Positions 7,889 to 16,049 of a stretch of 16,213 nucleotides of DNA are shown one piece after another; positions within the stretch are counted from its first letter, which is position 1, and each line of letters begins with the position of its first letter. The DNA is from an uncultured Bacteroidia bacterium (GTDB lineage Bacteria > Bacteroidota > Bacteroidia > Bacteroidales > Prolixibacteraceae). The position numbers and the translations under genes were made by a program. The stretch lies in assembly GCA_903859795.1 (NCBI GenBank), contig CAIOOC010000038.1, positions 1 through 16,213 of the forward strand. The letters are read 5' to 3'. The notes under the pieces are model-generated. The model worked only from the letters and a program-made list of their open reading frames with translations. It searched no databases and was not told where the DNA came from.

Positions 7889-7916
7889 ATTTTGGTGACC
7901 TGGAGTTTTGGTGGCA
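7889..7916 (+). repeat. 28-nt direct repeat, copy B
   Basis: This is the partner of the repeat at 2732-2759: ATTTTGGTG, 8-nt spacer, TTTTGGTGGCA. A third TTTTGGTG unit sits just upstream (7879-7886), giving a run of three spaced units here. A T-rich tract (7917-7926) follows. The remaining gap up to the next gene at 8077 is AT-rich, with nothing else that I can identify. Confidence 0.55.
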
Positions 7917-8076
7917 TTTTTATTTTGAATCTTTTAAAGCCATACGAATATAGAACTACGAAATTTTACTATTCTCATTATATGGAGAGTTGCCGATCAA
8001 CGACTGTTTATAATTTTTTAATAAGCAACAGGATAATTGCTAATTTTAAAATTCCTTTATCAAAACTTATAAAACC

Positions 8077-10533
8077 ATGATCAAAAATCATTTCCGGTTC
8101 TTTTTCAACGGAATCCGATTTAAATTATTCATTCTGCTCTTCGTAAATATTTTATTAATCCTCAGTGCCTTTGGCCTTCAAATACCGGAAACAGACCTAA
8201 TGAAAAAAGGCATTCCGGTCTGGGTTCAGGGCCGAGAAAAAGAGATGAACTTAAACTTAGGTTTCCGCGGAATCTTTCAGTCGCAGAAAAATAAAAATGC
8301 TACATTTCGGATTACAGCTTCTACCTTATATCGGGTTTACATCAATGGTGATTATCTTGGCTATGGTCCTGCCCGAACCGGTCATGGATTTTTCAGGGTC
8401 GATGAATACGATCTGAGCAAACATTTAAAAATCGGCGATAATATTGTGGCAGTTGAGGTTGCCGGATACAACGTCAACAGTTATTACACCCTTGATCAAC
8501 CCTCTTTTTTGCAGGCTGAAGTTGAATCTGACGGCAAAATTATTCTCTCAACCGGGAGCGAGCCCGGTTTCGAGGCCTTTCAGATCAAAGAACGGCTGCA
8601 AAAGGTGGAGCGCTATAGCTTCCAGCGCCCCTTTAGCGAATATTACCGTCTTAAAAATGACTTTGAGCAATGGAGGGTATCAGCAAAAATCCCGATACAA
8701 CCTCTTAAAACATCTTCTTGTCCATCAGGGAAGTTAATTCCCAGAAACCTGATCCTTCCCGATTTTAACATCGTTCGTCCGGTTGCTATCTCTTCCAGCG
8801 GAACGATTCAATTCAAAAAGCAGGGTAAATATTATAAGGACAGATCGTTAAGGATTATCAATGAAAAATTTAAGGGATTTAAAGAGAGTGAACTGGAGGT
8901 GTTGCCATCCCAGATTGTTCAGGAAATTTCAGGCAAAATGACAGACGCCAGGCCAAAACCATTTACACGAGATGCAATTCCCATTTCAGTTAATGAATTC
9001 TCTACTTTTGATTTCGGTATCGACCTCTCAGGCTTTATTGGTGCCCGAATACTATGTAATGAACAGTCCAAAATCTATTTTTATTTTGACGAAGTCCTGA
9101 CTGACGGTGATGTAAATACAAAAAAAAGGATGCCCGATGTGAATAACCAGGTTGTCTATGAACTCGAACCGGGGACTTACAACGTTGAAACTTTTGAACC
9201 CTATACTTTTAAATATCTGAAAGTTATTGTGCTGAGGGGTGCCGTGAAAATTGAGGATATTTACCTCAGAGAATATGCGTGTCATGAAAATCCCAAAGCA
9301 TCGTTTACCTGCAGTAACCCCAAATTAAATGAAATTTATAAAGCATCACGGCAATCATTCAGGCAGAATGCGGTTGATGTACTGACTGACTGCCCTTCGC
9401 GCGAAAGGGCAGGATGGCTTTGCGACAGCTATTTCTCGGCAATCATGGAAAAAGATTTCACGGGGCATTCGGCAGTAGCCCACAATTTTTATGAAAATTA
9501 CGCGCTGCCCGACAGTTTCGCTTTTCTTCCGAGAGGGATGATTCCAATGTGTTACCCCGCCGACCACAACGACGGAGTCTTTATTCCAAACTGGGCCATG
9601 TGGTTTGTGATCCAGGTAAATGATTATGCACAAAGAGGTGGTGACCCTGCTTTGGTAGCACGATTGAAGCCACGGATCGAAGGTATTCTGAATTATTTTG
9701 CCAAATTTGAGAATGAGGACGGCCTGCTGGAAAACCTCCAAAGCTGGATCTTTGTCGAATGGTCGAGAGCGAATAGTTTCGTCAAGGATGTGAATTACCC
9801 AAGTAACATGTTGTACAGTTCGGTCCTTTCGAATGCCGCGGAATTGTATCATAACGACACCTGGAAGAATAAGTCCGAGTCCATCAAACGAACCATCATT
9901 AAACAGGCGTATAACGGAACATTTTTTGTGGATAATGCCGTGCGGAGTAAGGGTGGAAAACTTGAGGTTACAACAAACACAACTGAAGTTTGCCAGTATT
10001 ATGCCTTTTATTTCAATGTTGCGCCACCCGGGTCCTTTCCCGGATTATGGAAAAAACTAACGACCGAATTCGGACCGAACCGGGACGATAAGACTACCTA
10101 TCCCAATGTTTTCAGGGCAAACGCTTTCGTTGGAAATTACATGCGCATGGATATTCTTTCGCGTAACGGGCTGAAGAACCAATTAATGAGTGAGATCCAG
10201 GATTACTTCTATTACATGGCACAGCGTACAGGCACACTTTGGGAAAACATGGGATCTGAAGCAAGTTGTAACCATGGTTTTGCATCTTATATCGGTCACG
10301 TACTCTATCGGGATGTCCTTGGAATCAGCAGGATTGACTACATTAATAAGCAAATCACAATCCAGTTTACCGAAAGTGAATTAAAGGAGTGCAGCGGAGC
10401 TATTCCTGTTGATGACAGCGCAGTTGAACTCAACTGGAAGCGGACCGGGAAACAGATTACATATTCGTTGAAAACACCTCCGGGATATAAAGTGAAGGTT
10501 GAAAACAATGGTGTTTCAAGTCTTTTAAAGTAA
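8077..10533 (+). CDS. GH78-type alpha-L-rhamnosidase, secreted
   Basis: 818 residues. A hydrophobic segment at about 16-32 acts as a signal peptide (or membrane anchor). Residues about 50-170 contain YRVYINGDYLGYGPAR and DNIVAVEVAGYN, typical of the N-terminal sugar-binding beta-sandwich of rhamnosidases. The (alpha/alpha)6 catalytic domain carries DCPSRERAGWLCD (438-450): Asp438, Glu443 and Asp450 keep the spacing of the conserved acidic residues of GH78, with Glu443 the likely general acid. Glu723 in T-L-W-E, followed by SCNHGFAS, fits the catalytic base segment (usual form W-E...S-x-N-H). A short C-terminal beta domain follows. It would remove terminal alpha-L-rhamnose by inversion. The usual WTGD ending of the motif is WLCD here, so it belongs to a divergent branch and another unusual sugar is possible. 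It begins 206 nt after the preceding gene. Confidence 0.85.
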   Translation: MIKNHFRFFFNGIRFKLFILLFVNILLILSAFGLQIPETDLMKKGIPVWVQGREKEMNLNLGFRGIFQSQKNKNATFRITASTLYRVYINGDYLGYGPARTGHGFFRVDEYDLSKHLKIGDNIVAVEVAGYNVNSYYTLDQPSFLQAEVESDGKIILSTGSEPGFEAFQIKERLQKVERYSFQRPFSEYYRLKNDFEQWRVSAKIPIQPLKTSSCPSGKLIPRNLILPDFNIVRPVAISSSGTIQFKKQGKYYKDRSLRIINEKFKGFKESELEVLPSQIVQEISGKMTDARPKPFTRDAIPISVNEFSTFDFGIDLSGFIGARILCNEQSKIYFYFDEVLTDGDVNTKKRMPDVNNQVVYELEPGTYNVETFEPYTFKYLKVIVLRGAVKIEDIYLREYACHENPKASFTCSNPKLNEIYKASRQSFRQNAVDVLTDCPSRERAGWLCDSYFSAIMEKDFTGHSAVAHNFYENYALPDSFAFLPRGMIPMCYPADHNDGVFIPNWAMWFVIQVNDYAQRGGDPALVARLKPRIEGILNYFAKFENEDGLLENLQSWIFVEWSRANSFVKDVNYPSNMLYSSVLSNAAELYHNDTWKNKSESIKRTIIKQAYNGTFFVDNAVRSKGGKLEVTTNTTEVCQYYAFYFNVAPPGSFPGLWKKLTTEFGPNRDDKTTYPNVFRANAFVGNYMRMDILSRNGLKNQLMSEIQDYFYYMAQRTGTLWENMGSEASCNHGFASYIGHVLYRDVLGISRIDYINKQITIQFTESELKECSGAIPVDDSAVELNWKRTGKQITYSLKTPPGYKVKVENNGVSSLLK

Positions 10534-10572
10534 TTCTTTAGCTGATAAGAGTAGTTAATGGAAAAAATTAGC

Positions 10573-10648
10573 ACCACAGATTACACAGATTTTCACGGAT
10601 TAATCTTCAAAATGAGTTTTTTATCTGTTTATCTGGGGAATCTGTGGT
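10573..10648. repeat. Interspersed inverted repeat (ACCACAGATT family)
   Basis: The left arm ACCACAGATTACACAGAT (10573-10590) and the right arm ATCTGGGGAATCTGTGGT (10631-10648) are complementary at 16 of 18 positions, with the outer 10 bp perfect. Near-identical arms recur between genes in many Bacteroidota genomes, so this is best read as a dispersed palindromic element, not a locus-specific operator. It lies 39 nt after the rhamnosidase stop. Confidence 0.7.
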
Positions 10649-10662
10649 AAAACAAATTTATG

Positions 10663-10690
10663 TATCCTTGCCACCATACGAGGCAGGATA
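10663..10690. other. Stem-loop upstream of the 142-residue membrane protein
   Basis: TATCCTTGCC (10663-10672) and GGCAGGATA (10682-10690) form a 9-bp stem with one bulged T and a 9-nt loop. It lies just after the inverted repeat and 50 nt before the next start codon. No T-tract follows. It could be an operator or an mRNA structure in the leader; the function is unknown. Confidence 0.4.
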
Positions 10691-10740
10691 TCAATGGAAT
10701 TCGACATTTTAAAGTTCTCATTACTTAAGAGCAATTTACG

Positions 10741-11169
10741 ATGAATAAATCTATCATTATCAGCCTTCTGCACATAATATCTCTGATTACAGTTTTGGCA
10801 GGGGTGATTGTGTCGCTCTATTTGACCCTAAGGGCTGGACGAAATAACAGTTCCATTATATTGCCTTTACTTTTTGTAGTCTGGGTACTTTCCCCGCTCC
10901 TTTTCCTGGCAATAGCCAGCATGCGTTCAAAGCGTTGGCCGTTTCCTGTCCGGATCACCCTTTATTGCCTGGTACTTATTCTCGTACCTGCTTCACTGTT
11001 TGGGTACAGTGGTATTTTTACTCCCCCTGGCACGAAGACTGCTTTTGTATTTCTAATGATTCCATTAATTTCATGGCTTCTTTTAGCGATTATTATGCCA
11101 ATTTTAATGTCAATTTTGCGAAAGAAAAAACATCATTCGCATCTCTCCGGACAAGGGCTAGAAACGTAG
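10741..11169 (+). CDS. Four-helix integral membrane protein of unknown function
   Basis: 142 residues. I do not recognise a family. Four hydrophobic segments are clear: about 6-27, 37-59, 68-88 and 100-125, joined by short loops containing RAGRNN, SMRSKRWPFP and YSGIFTPPG. The tail is basic and His-rich (RKKKHHSHLSG). By the positive-inside rule the tail and the RSKRW loop would be cytoplasmic. No catalytic motif, cysteine pair or transport signature is visible. It sits between the rhamnosidase and the GH2 gene on the same strand. Its leader is separated from the rhamnosidase by repeats, so it may have its own promoter. The hydrophobic pattern and codon use support a real gene, but a role in glycan use is not shown. 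Confidence 0.7.
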   Translation: MNKSIIISLLHIISLITVLAGVIVSLYLTLRAGRNNSSIILPLLFVVWVLSPLLFLAIASMRSKRWPFPVRITLYCLVLILVPASLFGYSGIFTPPGTKTAFVFLMIPLISWLLLAIIMPILMSILRKKKHHSHLSGQGLET

Positions 11170-11226
11170 TATGAGGCATTTTATAAATCCTCTACTTGAA
11201 ACTCAAAAACTTCAATTTGCAATAAA

Positions 11227-11427
11227 ATGGAAAAAGAAAAAACCTCTTTGACAAAACTGTTCTCTTTAGCGGCAATAGCCGGGAACATCCTGTTTATGTT
11301 TTGGGTTACCGTTAACGGTCTAAAGGAGCACTTCCAGGGGACAATTTATGAAAAGCTTTCTTATGTCGGGCTCATGGGACTCTTGTTGGTGAACACTGTT
11401 CTTATCATTCGCAGCAAGAAAAAATAA
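11227..11427 (+). CDS. Small two-helix membrane protein of unknown function
   Basis: 66 residues with a charged start (MEKEKTSLTK), a first membrane helix at about 11-31 (including AAIAGNILFMFWVTVNG), an outside loop KEHFQGTIYEK, a second helix at about 45-61 and a basic end RSKKK. Both termini are predicted cytoplasmic. Small Bacteroidota membrane proteins with this layout and a G-x-I-Y-E loop are familiar to me, but without a known function. It starts 57 nt after the 142-residue membrane protein and 78 nt before GH2. The two small membrane genes may form a pair. Confidence 0.65.
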   Translation: MEKEKTSLTKLFSLAAIAGNILFMFWVTVNGLKEHFQGTIYEKLSYVGLMGLLLVNTVLIIRSKKK

Positions 11428-11474
11428 CAGAAGTAAATAAATACGAGAAATTATTTTCAATACTTAAATGGGTA

Positions 11475-11499
11475 ATTATCCATTATCCAAAAATTATCT
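11475..11499. repeat. Short tandem ATTATCC repeat in the GH2 leader
   Basis: Two perfect adjacent copies of ATTATCC (11475-11488) and a near copy ATTATCT (11493-11499) sit 6-31 nt before the GH2 start codon. This could be an untranslated-leader binding site or chance in AT-rich DNA. The rest of the leader contains nothing recognisable. Confidence 0.35.
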
Positions 11500-11505
11500 T
11501 AATCA

Positions 11506-14061
11506 ATGAGAAAAAATACTCCCCATCTTATCCGTTTCTTCCTGCTTTTAATATTACTCGTTTACGGATCAATACTTAATGCGAAAGATCTCACGATGGG
11601 CAAACCAATCCTTCGAATGGGCGCAGCAAACACTCAACTCTTTGATGACGGATGGCTCTTTTCCCGTTTCGGCCTACAGGCGGATGGCACAGCGTTACCG
11701 GAACCTGAAAATATGCAGGACCCAAAAGTCAACGATCGGAACTGGCGAAAACTTGACCTGCCTCACGACTGGGCTATTGAAGGTCCTTTCAGGATTGAAC
11801 TGACCGGCGAAACCGGAAAACTGCCCTTCAAGGGAATCGGATGGTACCGCAAGCATTTTACGGTCTCAAAGGAAGATGCAGACAAACAGGTCTTTCTTGA
11901 TTTTGATGGGGCAATGGCCTATGCCCAGGTCTGGCTCAACGGACAATATGTGGGAACCTGGCCTTATGGATATAACTCCTTCCGGATGGATCTCACCCCC
12001 TTTCTTAAATTCGGAAATGAGAACGTGGTCGCTGTCCGCCTCGATACCGAAAAATGGGATTCGCGCTGGTATCCGGGAGCAGGTATTTATCGCCATGTCT
12101 GGATTGTAAAAACTAATCCGATTCATGTTGGTCATTGGGGAACATTCATTACAACGCCTGAGATTACAGGCGACGCAGCAACAATTAAAATTGCTGTTAC
12201 TGTCGATAACCAGGGTAAATCTGCTGCTGAAGCAACTGTCGAAACCCGGATTTTCGAATTGGACACGAATAATAGCGCGGGCGTTAAAGTTGCTTCCTTT
12301 AATCAGACAAAAACTAAGATCGAAGCCGGGAAGAATGGGACAACTTCCGCAACGGCATCACTGAAAAATCCTAAGAAATGGGATATTGTTGCTCCAAACA
12401 GGTATTTAGCCTCAACAACGATCTATGTTGCAGGTAAAGTTGTCGACACTTACCTCACCTCTTTTGGCATCCGGACACTAAAATTTACTGCGAACCAGGG
12501 ATTTCTTCTGAACGGTCGCAGGATTGAAATCCAGGGGACCTGTAACCATCATGATCTTGGGGCTTTAGGAAGTGCTATAAACACAAGTGCACTGCGCCGG
12601 CAGTTAACTATCCTCAAAGAGATGGGCTGCAATTCGCTTCGAACTTCACATAACCCTCCTGCTCCGGAATTGCTTGAACTGGCCGATCAAATGGGATTCC
12701 TGGTCTGGGATGAAGCTTTCGACTGCTGGAAAAACGGCAAGAAACCAAAGGATTACAATAAACTTTACGAAGAGTGGCACGAAAAAGACCTCAAGGCGAT
12801 GGTTCACAGAGACCGTAATCATCCCTCGGTGTTTATCTGGTCAATCGGGAACGAAGTGATGGATCAGCGAAATGTGGAGATGACAAAACATCTGGCAGAT
12901 ATTGTTCGCGGTGAAGATCCTACACGTCCGGTTTCAAACGGTTATAATGATCCTGACAGGGCACGTGAAGTTGGGGCTGTTGTTGGAGTTGACATTATGG
13001 GGGTTAACTATTTCTTCGGGCAACAGCCTAAATGGGATGCTGATCCGCGATATTCAAATAAACCAACAGTGGGCAGTGAGACCTCTTCGTGTGTAACCTC
13101 CCGGGGCGAATATTTCTTTGGCAGCGAATATGCAAACTGGCAGATTTCATCCTACGACCATGCCCGACCCGGCTGGGGCTGCTCTCCCGATGAACAGTTC
13201 CGTACCAATGCCAGGTTCCCCAATTTACTCGGAGAGTATGTCTGGACAGGCTTTGATTACCTTGGCGAACCGACTCCCTATAATTCGGATGAAACTAATC
13301 TTTTGAATTTCCGCAACGACCCCGCAAAAATCGCTGAGCTCGAAAAGAAAATGGAGGAATTACGCAAAAATGCAGCACCCTCACGCAGCAGCTATTTTGG
13401 TATCGTCGACCTTTGCGGATTCCCCAAAGACCGTTTTTATCTTTACCAGGCCCACTGGCGGCCCGACTTCCCGATGGCGCATATACTGCCTCACTGGAAC
13501 TGGAGCGAACGGCTTGATTCAATAACTCCGATAAATGTTTACACCTCGGGTGATGAGGCTGAACTGTTTTTAAATGGGAAGAGTCTGGGAAAAAAAGCAA
13601 AAAAAGCGGGTGAAGATTTTCGCCTTGTATGGGATGAAGTACGATATCAGCCGGGAACCGTTAAAGTTATTTCATACAAAAACGGTAAACAATGGGCTAC
13701 TGATGAAGTGAAAACGACCGGAAATGCTGCATTACTAAATCTGTCAGCCGACAGAAATGAGATTGCCCCTGATGGTTCAGATCTTGCCTATATCACGGTC
13801 AAAATTCAGGATAAGGATAGATTGACAGTTCCACGCTCGCATTCGCTGATAAAATTTGAGGTTGATGGGCCTGGTGAAATTGTGGCCACCGACAATGGTG
13901 ATCCTACAAGTTTTGTCCCGTTCCAAAGTCACGAACGCGAAGCATTCAACGGGATGGCACTGGTAATCGTGAAGGCGAAAAAAGGAATGAAGGGAATGTT
14001 CAAAGTTAAAGCCGTCACTACCGGACTTGCGACGGGAGAAGTTATTCTGAAAATCAAATAA
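11506..14061 (+). CDS. Secreted GH2 beta-galactosidase with DUF4982 domain
   Basis: 851 residues with a signal peptide (hydrophobic 9-21, likely cut LNA|KD). Domain order: jelly-roll sugar-binding domain about 40-200 (FDDGWLFS, LPHDWAIEGPF, WLNGQYVGTWPYGYNSF), Ig-like domain about 205-320, TIM barrel about 325-650, DUF4982 about 655-720 (start HWNWSE, then YTSGDEAELFLNGKSLG), and a final Ig-like domain about 742-850. The catalytic acid/base is Glu450 in SIGNEV and the nucleophile is Glu525 in VGSETSS; NHHD (347-350) and RTSHNPP (379-385) are substrate-binding motifs of the family. A Lys/Glu-rich helical insert follows GEPTPYNSDETNLLNF, seen in a subgroup of these enzymes. It removes terminal beta-galactose. 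Its stop is 3 nt before the PNGase F-like gene, so the two are almost surely co-translated. A beta-glucuronidase or other GH2 activity is less likely. Confidence 0.93.
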   Translation: MRKNTPHLIRFFLLLILLVYGSILNAKDLTMGKPILRMGAANTQLFDDGWLFSRFGLQADGTALPEPENMQDPKVNDRNWRKLDLPHDWAIEGPFRIELTGETGKLPFKGIGWYRKHFTVSKEDADKQVFLDFDGAMAYAQVWLNGQYVGTWPYGYNSFRMDLTPFLKFGNENVVAVRLDTEKWDSRWYPGAGIYRHVWIVKTNPIHVGHWGTFITTPEITGDAATIKIAVTVDNQGKSAAEATVETRIFELDTNNSAGVKVASFNQTKTKIEAGKNGTTSATASLKNPKKWDIVAPNRYLASTTIYVAGKVVDTYLTSFGIRTLKFTANQGFLLNGRRIEIQGTCNHHDLGALGSAINTSALRRQLTILKEMGCNSLRTSHNPPAPELLELADQMGFLVWDEAFDCWKNGKKPKDYNKLYEEWHEKDLKAMVHRDRNHPSVFIWSIGNEVMDQRNVEMTKHLADIVRGEDPTRPVSNGYNDPDRAREVGAVVGVDIMGVNYFFGQQPKWDADPRYSNKPTVGSETSSCVTSRGEYFFGSEYANWQISSYDHARPGWGCSPDEQFRTNARFPNLLGEYVWTGFDYLGEPTPYNSDETNLLNFRNDPAKIAELEKKMEELRKNAAPSRSSYFGIVDLCGFPKDRFYLYQAHWRPDFPMAHILPHWNWSERLDSITPINVYTSGDEAELFLNGKSLGKKAKKAGEDFRLVWDEVRYQPGTVKVISYKNGKQWATDEVKTTGNAALLNLSADRNEIAPDGSDLAYITVKIQDKDRLTVPRSHSLIKFEVDGPGEIVATDNGDPTSFVPFQSHEREAFNGMALVIVKAKKGMKGMFKVKAVTTGLATGEVILKIK

Positions 14062-14064
14062 ATC

Positions 14065-15981
14065 ATGAAGAGAATACTTGTTTTTCTGTTTTTGTTTTCA
14101 TCTGCCGGTTGTTTTGCTCAAAAACAAATCCCTAAACATGTAGTAACCCATAACCGAACTACCGTGGTATGTAATCCGGGTACCGGTTCAAAATCGTATG
14201 CCCGATGGGGAGTGTTTCCTTCGACAAGTTTGCCGGTCCGTAAGATTGAGATGAGTGTTACACTGGGAAGTCCCGATAGTCTGCTCACTGCACACTGGGA
14301 TTATCTCGATCACATTTTCCTGCGCCGGCAGGGTGGTGTCAACGGAAAATCTGCAGACTTTGAAATCGGCCGTATGCTTACACCTTACGGAAGCATTTAC
14401 AATAAGGGATGGAGCTTTAAATGGGAGGTCGATGTAACAGACTTTTCTCCCTTCCTTCGCGACAGTGTCGAAATTGAATATATTCATTCCGGCTATGAGC
14501 AGGTTAATGTTGGCTGGGCCTTGACAATTGATTTTAAAATCATATCCGGTCCTCCTGTTGTTGTTCCGCTTGGAATAACCCCGCTTTGGAATAAAGGATA
14601 TAAATACGGCGACCCGAAAGATAAGATAGAAGATAAGCTTCTGCCGGTGAGTTACGAATCAAAACCGGGTGAGGCTTTCAGCCGCATCAGGATACAGCAT
14701 ACCGGACATGGAATGGATAAACCCAGGGGTTGCAGCGAATTTTGTTCACGGTGGAGGGATCTGAAAATGGATGGGAAGATCGTAGATCACCGAAACATGT
14801 GGAAAGATTGCGGTGCCAATCCTCTTTATCCCCAAGGGGGAACCTGGGTTTACGACCGTGCTTACTGGTGCCCCGGAGATCTGCAGGAACCTGATGTTAT
14901 AGATGTGGCAACAAGTAAGGGACAACATCTGGTGGAGCTGGTTATGGAACCTTATACAGCAACGGAAAATATCCAGGCCAATGAAGATATCTCAGCCTAT
15001 TTGTTCCATTACTCCCCTCCTTCGAAAAGGGTTGATGTTGCCGTAGATAAAATTATTGTTCCCAGTGACAATCAACAGTACACACGTTTGAATCCGGCAT
15101 GCTTTAATCCGCGGTTTGTTATACGGAATCTTGGGTCTGCAAAGCTGCGCTCACTAATTATCACTTATGGAACTGAAGGTTTTCCGAAAAACGTTTATCA
15201 TTGGAAAGGAAACCTGAACTTCAATCAGACTGCCGAACTAATGATGCCCGGTGAAATAGCTATGAAAGACGGAAAAAACAGCTACACAGTTACGCTTTTA
15301 AAGCCCAACGGGGTTGCCGACGAATGGCCTGGCGACAATGAGCAGACTTCAACCTTTGTGGCTCCGGAAGAGTATCCTGCCGATTTCATTCTTGAATTTC
15401 TCACAAATAAAAAGCCGAAGGATAATAAAGTGTTTCTGATCAATGACAAACTGGATACTATATTCGCCAAATTACCTGCAAACCTCGAACCCACGACCCT
15501 TTACAGGGATACCCTCCGGCTCAAAGAGGGGAAATATGAACTGTGCCTGACTGACAGTGCAGGTGATGGCCTTGAATTCTGGGCCGAACCGCAGAATGGT
15601 GACGGCCATTTGCGCATGTTCGACATCAAAGGACACCTGATTCACCCTTTTGAAAGCGATTGCGGAAACGGCGAAAAACTGAGCTTCAGAGCTTCGCCGG
15701 CGTTTATTGCCGATACAACGAAAGCAATTTATGCCTTTTCGTTATTTCCAAGGTTGATATCCAATAAAACGGAGCTTACCCTTATCTCAAATAAACCGGG
15801 GAAAATGGTTGTTCAGATTACGGTGGATGGCACAATTTGGGAAAAACATGAATACAACGGTGTTAAAAGTGGAACGTTTAATTACGATCTCAGCTATCTG
15901 CCTACCGGACGAATTGTCCTCGAGGTATATATGGATGGGGTAAGCCGGTTCAAAGGACGGCTGAATAAGAAGAGGAAATAA
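14065..15981 (+). CDS. PNGase F-like peptide-N-glycosidase with CARDB-like and T9SS-type C-terminal domains
   Basis: 638 residues with a signal peptide, likely cut CFA|QK (S-A-G-C could also be read as a lipobox). Residues about 25-325 match the two jelly-roll domains of PNGase F, which cleaves the Asn-GlcNAc amide of N-glycoproteins. HWDYLDH holds Asp79, equivalent to catalytic Asp60 of the Elizabethkingia enzyme; EIGR and VDVTDF align directly; RGCSEFC (221-227) holds Glu225, equivalent to Glu206; DCGANP and YWCPGD (Cys249, Cys269) keep another disulfide. The Cys51-Cys56 pair before Asp60 is absent, and the site of Glu118 reads I-H-S-G-Y, without an obvious Glu. Then follow a CARDB-like domain (about 345-450), a beta-sandwich containing LTDSAGDGLEFW (about 455-565), and a last region (about 570-638, ending LSYLPTGRIVLEVYMDG...) like a T9SS sorting domain. 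It is about twice the size of classical PNGase F. Confidence 0.85.
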   Translation: MKRILVFLFLFSSAGCFAQKQIPKHVVTHNRTTVVCNPGTGSKSYARWGVFPSTSLPVRKIEMSVTLGSPDSLLTAHWDYLDHIFLRRQGGVNGKSADFEIGRMLTPYGSIYNKGWSFKWEVDVTDFSPFLRDSVEIEYIHSGYEQVNVGWALTIDFKIISGPPVVVPLGITPLWNKGYKYGDPKDKIEDKLLPVSYESKPGEAFSRIRIQHTGHGMDKPRGCSEFCSRWRDLKMDGKIVDHRNMWKDCGANPLYPQGGTWVYDRAYWCPGDLQEPDVIDVATSKGQHLVELVMEPYTATENIQANEDISAYLFHYSPPSKRVDVAVDKIIVPSDNQQYTRLNPACFNPRFVIRNLGSAKLRSLIITYGTEGFPKNVYHWKGNLNFNQTAELMMPGEIAMKDGKNSYTVTLLKPNGVADEWPGDNEQTSTFVAPEEYPADFILEFLTNKKPKDNKVFLINDKLDTIFAKLPANLEPTTLYRDTLRLKEGKYELCLTDSAGDGLEFWAEPQNGDGHLRMFDIKGHLIHPFESDCGNGEKLSFRASPAFIADTTKAIYAFSLFPRLISNKTELTLISNKPGKMVVQITVDGTIWEKHEYNGVKSGTFNYDLSYLPTGRIVLEVYMDGVSRFKGRLNKKRK

Positions 15982-15996
15982 AAGTGTTTAGAATTT

Positions 15997-16028
15997 AGTA
16001 TTTTAACAAAATTTGTTGCTTAAATACT
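15997..16028 (+). other. AT-rich stem-loop after the PNGase F-like gene
   Basis: Outer arms AGTATTT/AAATACT (15997-16003, 16022-16028) enclose inner arms AACAA/TTGTT (16005-16009, 16013-16017), 15 nt past the stop codon. Its position suggests the 3' end of the operon transcript, but it is AT-rich and has no T-tract, so termination is only a possibility. Confidence 0.3.
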
Positions 16029-16049
16029 CAAAGGTGCAGAGCATCGTTT

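Noticed and set aside
7885..7926. Terminator-like TGCCA/TGGCA stem followed by a T-rich tract after the sialidase-fold gene
   Set aside because: The stem is only 5 bp with a 22-nt loop, and its sequence is explained by the repeated TTTTGGTG units; too weak to call a terminator.
9355..9852. 165-codon open frame on the - strand
   Set aside because: It lies wholly inside the catalytic domain of the GH78 gene, which has clear family motifs on the + strand; the antisense peptide looks like a shadow.
14065..14125. Lipobox (S-A-G-C) in the PNGase F-like signal peptide
   Set aside because: Cleavage CFA|Q by signal peptidase I is typical of Bacteroidota and fits the T9SS-like C-terminal domain better; the lipobox is kept only as an alternative.
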